From the NCBI RefSeq assembly GCF_000003605.2, contig NW_003142304.1, forward strand, positions 196,522 to 218,039: 21,518 nucleotides of DNA, written 5' to 3'. This document shows positions 20,101 to 21,518 of the stretch, in pieces. The notes under the pieces are model-generated. The model was given only the letters and a program-made list of their open reading frames with translations, was not told where the DNA came from and ran no database searches. A program made the translations under genes and the position numbers. Within the stretch, counting starts at the first letter, position 1; the number at the start of each line of letters is the position of its first letter. This DNA comes from Saccoglossus kowalevskii (Eukaryota; Hemichordata; Enteropneusta; Harrimaniidae).

Positions 20101-21220
20101 AGACTAAACGTAGAATCAAGTGCTCGCATTTTGTGTAGTCACGATTTTAACTCAGCTCGAACGTGATGCGGAGTTAAAACCCGCTTATTTCCCCGGAGAA
20201 ATCTCAAAGATTCAAGAACGGTGCATGACATTGTTGTCAATTTGACATCCAGCCACGAATTCGATTTTCATTTTGGAACATAGATCTATTTTTGTTTATG
20301 TATACATTTAAACTTTCTTTGAATGACGCACGTACTCCAAAAGTAAACGTACTTTTAAAGCTGCTTTTCAAACATCCAGTAAAGTGTCCTCGATTCCCCT
20401 CTACTCTATGAGCGTCGGTAGGGTTTTCTTATGGTGTCACAGGGGCGGGGCTCCAATACAAAACGCAATCAACTGTGGAAATCATGCTTGAAAAAGTGTC
20501 GACCGATTCTGGGCCATGTGGTGAGAATGTTGGTAAAAAAAAATCTCCCGGGACTACAACCGACCCGATTTGTAGGAAGTGACCCCCGGGACGTTATTAT
20601 GGGGGAGATTTGTACACGTATGATGGCAGCTAGGAACACAATGACCCGTAACCCCACCTGGTGCGTAGTTGTATATGGCTCTTGAGTTGTGTGGTACGAT
20701 GACAATACACTTTCGTGCTTTGTATAACTCCTGATGTCAAACGATCCTTGTTAACGCGCCAATAAAACGTTCGTGCCTATACAAACAACGTGCCTGTTCT
20801 AAATGATTTAGCATTCCTTCTAAAATAACATGATTATCGTCAACAATGCCTTTACGTCGGATTCGTATTCAGAATACGTTGACACTCATTTAAGTAACTT
20901 TGCGTTAACAATAATAAAAGGGCAAACTTATAAACGTATACCACCGCCCCTCGTGACGCGTTGAGTTACATATATGGCTGTTACCGCCAGCACTTGTGAT
21001 TATAAATAGCCGACTCTACCAAAACACGAACCTTTGAATTATGTTTCTTCATAGTCCGGGCGTCGAGTAGCCTATCCGAATGCGTATGGATCTCCGTACG
21101 GAGGTACACATACCGTAAACTCAATACCGACTCACCGTCCTAATCGCACAGTTGCAAACTGCTTATTGTGCCCTTTTGTCCAAATAAATGTACCCCTCCT
21201 GGTGACGATGGTCCGAATTT
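17139..21220. other. Presumed intronic or intergenic DNA, no gene supported
   Basis: No coding exon can be defended. A good donor-like GGGTAAGT (GTAAGT at 18145-18150) follows a short open stretch, but no acceptor gives a frame compatible with the phase-0 exon at 11494. Frames at 18274-18483 and 20431-20685 are open from an ATG but unrecognised. A GC-box GGGGCGGGGC (20442-20451) sits next to CCAAT (20453-20457). CTCCGTACGGAG (21092-21103) is a perfect palindrome with outer GTATG/CATAC arms. The rest shows nothing. Confidence 0.4.
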
Positions 21221-21390
21221 TTATTTTAGCTGGAATTAATTTCCGATCAAAAAGCATTTTTTGGGTGTTTTGTATGTGGTTCATTTACACTCATTATTGA
21301 TGAGTTGAATGCAAAATGTAGGGAAAAGGAATATTTTCACTGGATTTTATTTTCATCATATATCAATTCATCGAAAATAGCACAAATAAA
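21221..21390 (+). mobile_element. TA-type MITE, family C copy 2, diverged
   Basis: From ATTTTAGCTGGAATTAATTT the sequence follows copy 1 (5655-5860): TTTTTTGGGTGTTTTGT, TTACACTCATTATTGATGAG (copy 1 has TTTCACTGATTTTTGATGAG), TTGAATGCAAAATGTAGG and CACTGGATTTTATTTTCA. The outermost TACTGTA ends are not preserved, so this is an older, eroded or truncated insertion in the same orientation. Confidence 0.7.
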
Positions 21391-21518
21391 ACACTGTTTT
21401 GACGTTGTTGCATTGAAACTGCAATGAAATTGACAATGGCCCAACGGTGTTGGAAAAATAGAACTGTGTTCCGTCATATTAATAATTTTATTAACACTTA
21501 CACATTCCCCGGAGGGAT

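Overview
The window looks like nuclear DNA from an invertebrate animal. It is A/T-rich, almost gene-empty, full of short non-autonomous DNA transposons and tandem repeats, and has one clear vertebrate/invertebrate-type first coding exon with a GTGAGT donor. The style of the repeats (TTAA- and TA-flanked MITEs, a long simple satellite, ATGGCG motifs) fits a lophotrochozoan, most likely a marine mollusc; this taxonomic guess is inference. Nothing suggests a prokaryote, a virus or an organelle.

Left part (1-5654): mostly unannotatable A/T-rich DNA. It holds two copies of a small Kolobok/T2-like MITE with TTAA flanks (980-1112, 4990-5121), one copy of a second TTAA MITE (2178-2346), a possible 3' tail of a LINE (3301-3615), and a 48-codon open reading frame with a strong start context and a hydrophobic segment (4045-4191).

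Middle (5655-7158): the most structured part. A TA-flanked inverted-repeat MITE (5655-5860) is followed by a 1.24 kb unit bounded by matching 14-bp inverted termini and TTA duplications, as in PIF/Harbinger transposons. Inside it, on the minus strand, is a relic that reads as a Myb/SANT-like helix-turn-helix domain. The relic is interrupted by a second copy of the TTAA MITE and preceded by a 162-bp near-perfect foldback palindrome.

Gene start (about 11330-11691): one credible protein-coding exon on the plus strand, 66 codons from a strong Kozak ATG in a CpG-rich patch, ending in a phase-0 splice donor. Its second half resembles the helix pair that opens ankyrin-type solenoids, but the gene is not recognised. 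No second coding exon can be supported before the window ends, so the remaining 9.8 kb is probably intron 1.

Right part (9438-10369 and 11692-21518): a roughly 105-bp minisatellite, an element with interleaved inverted repeats, a CACTG pentamer array with a 60-bp higher-order unit, a roughly 1.5 kb array of a 31-bp satellite with a 307-bp higher-order duplication, a 15-bp minisatellite, and a second, partial copy of the TA-flanked MITE. Apart from the one exon, the supported features are mobile or repetitive DNA; no operon or multi-gene system is present.
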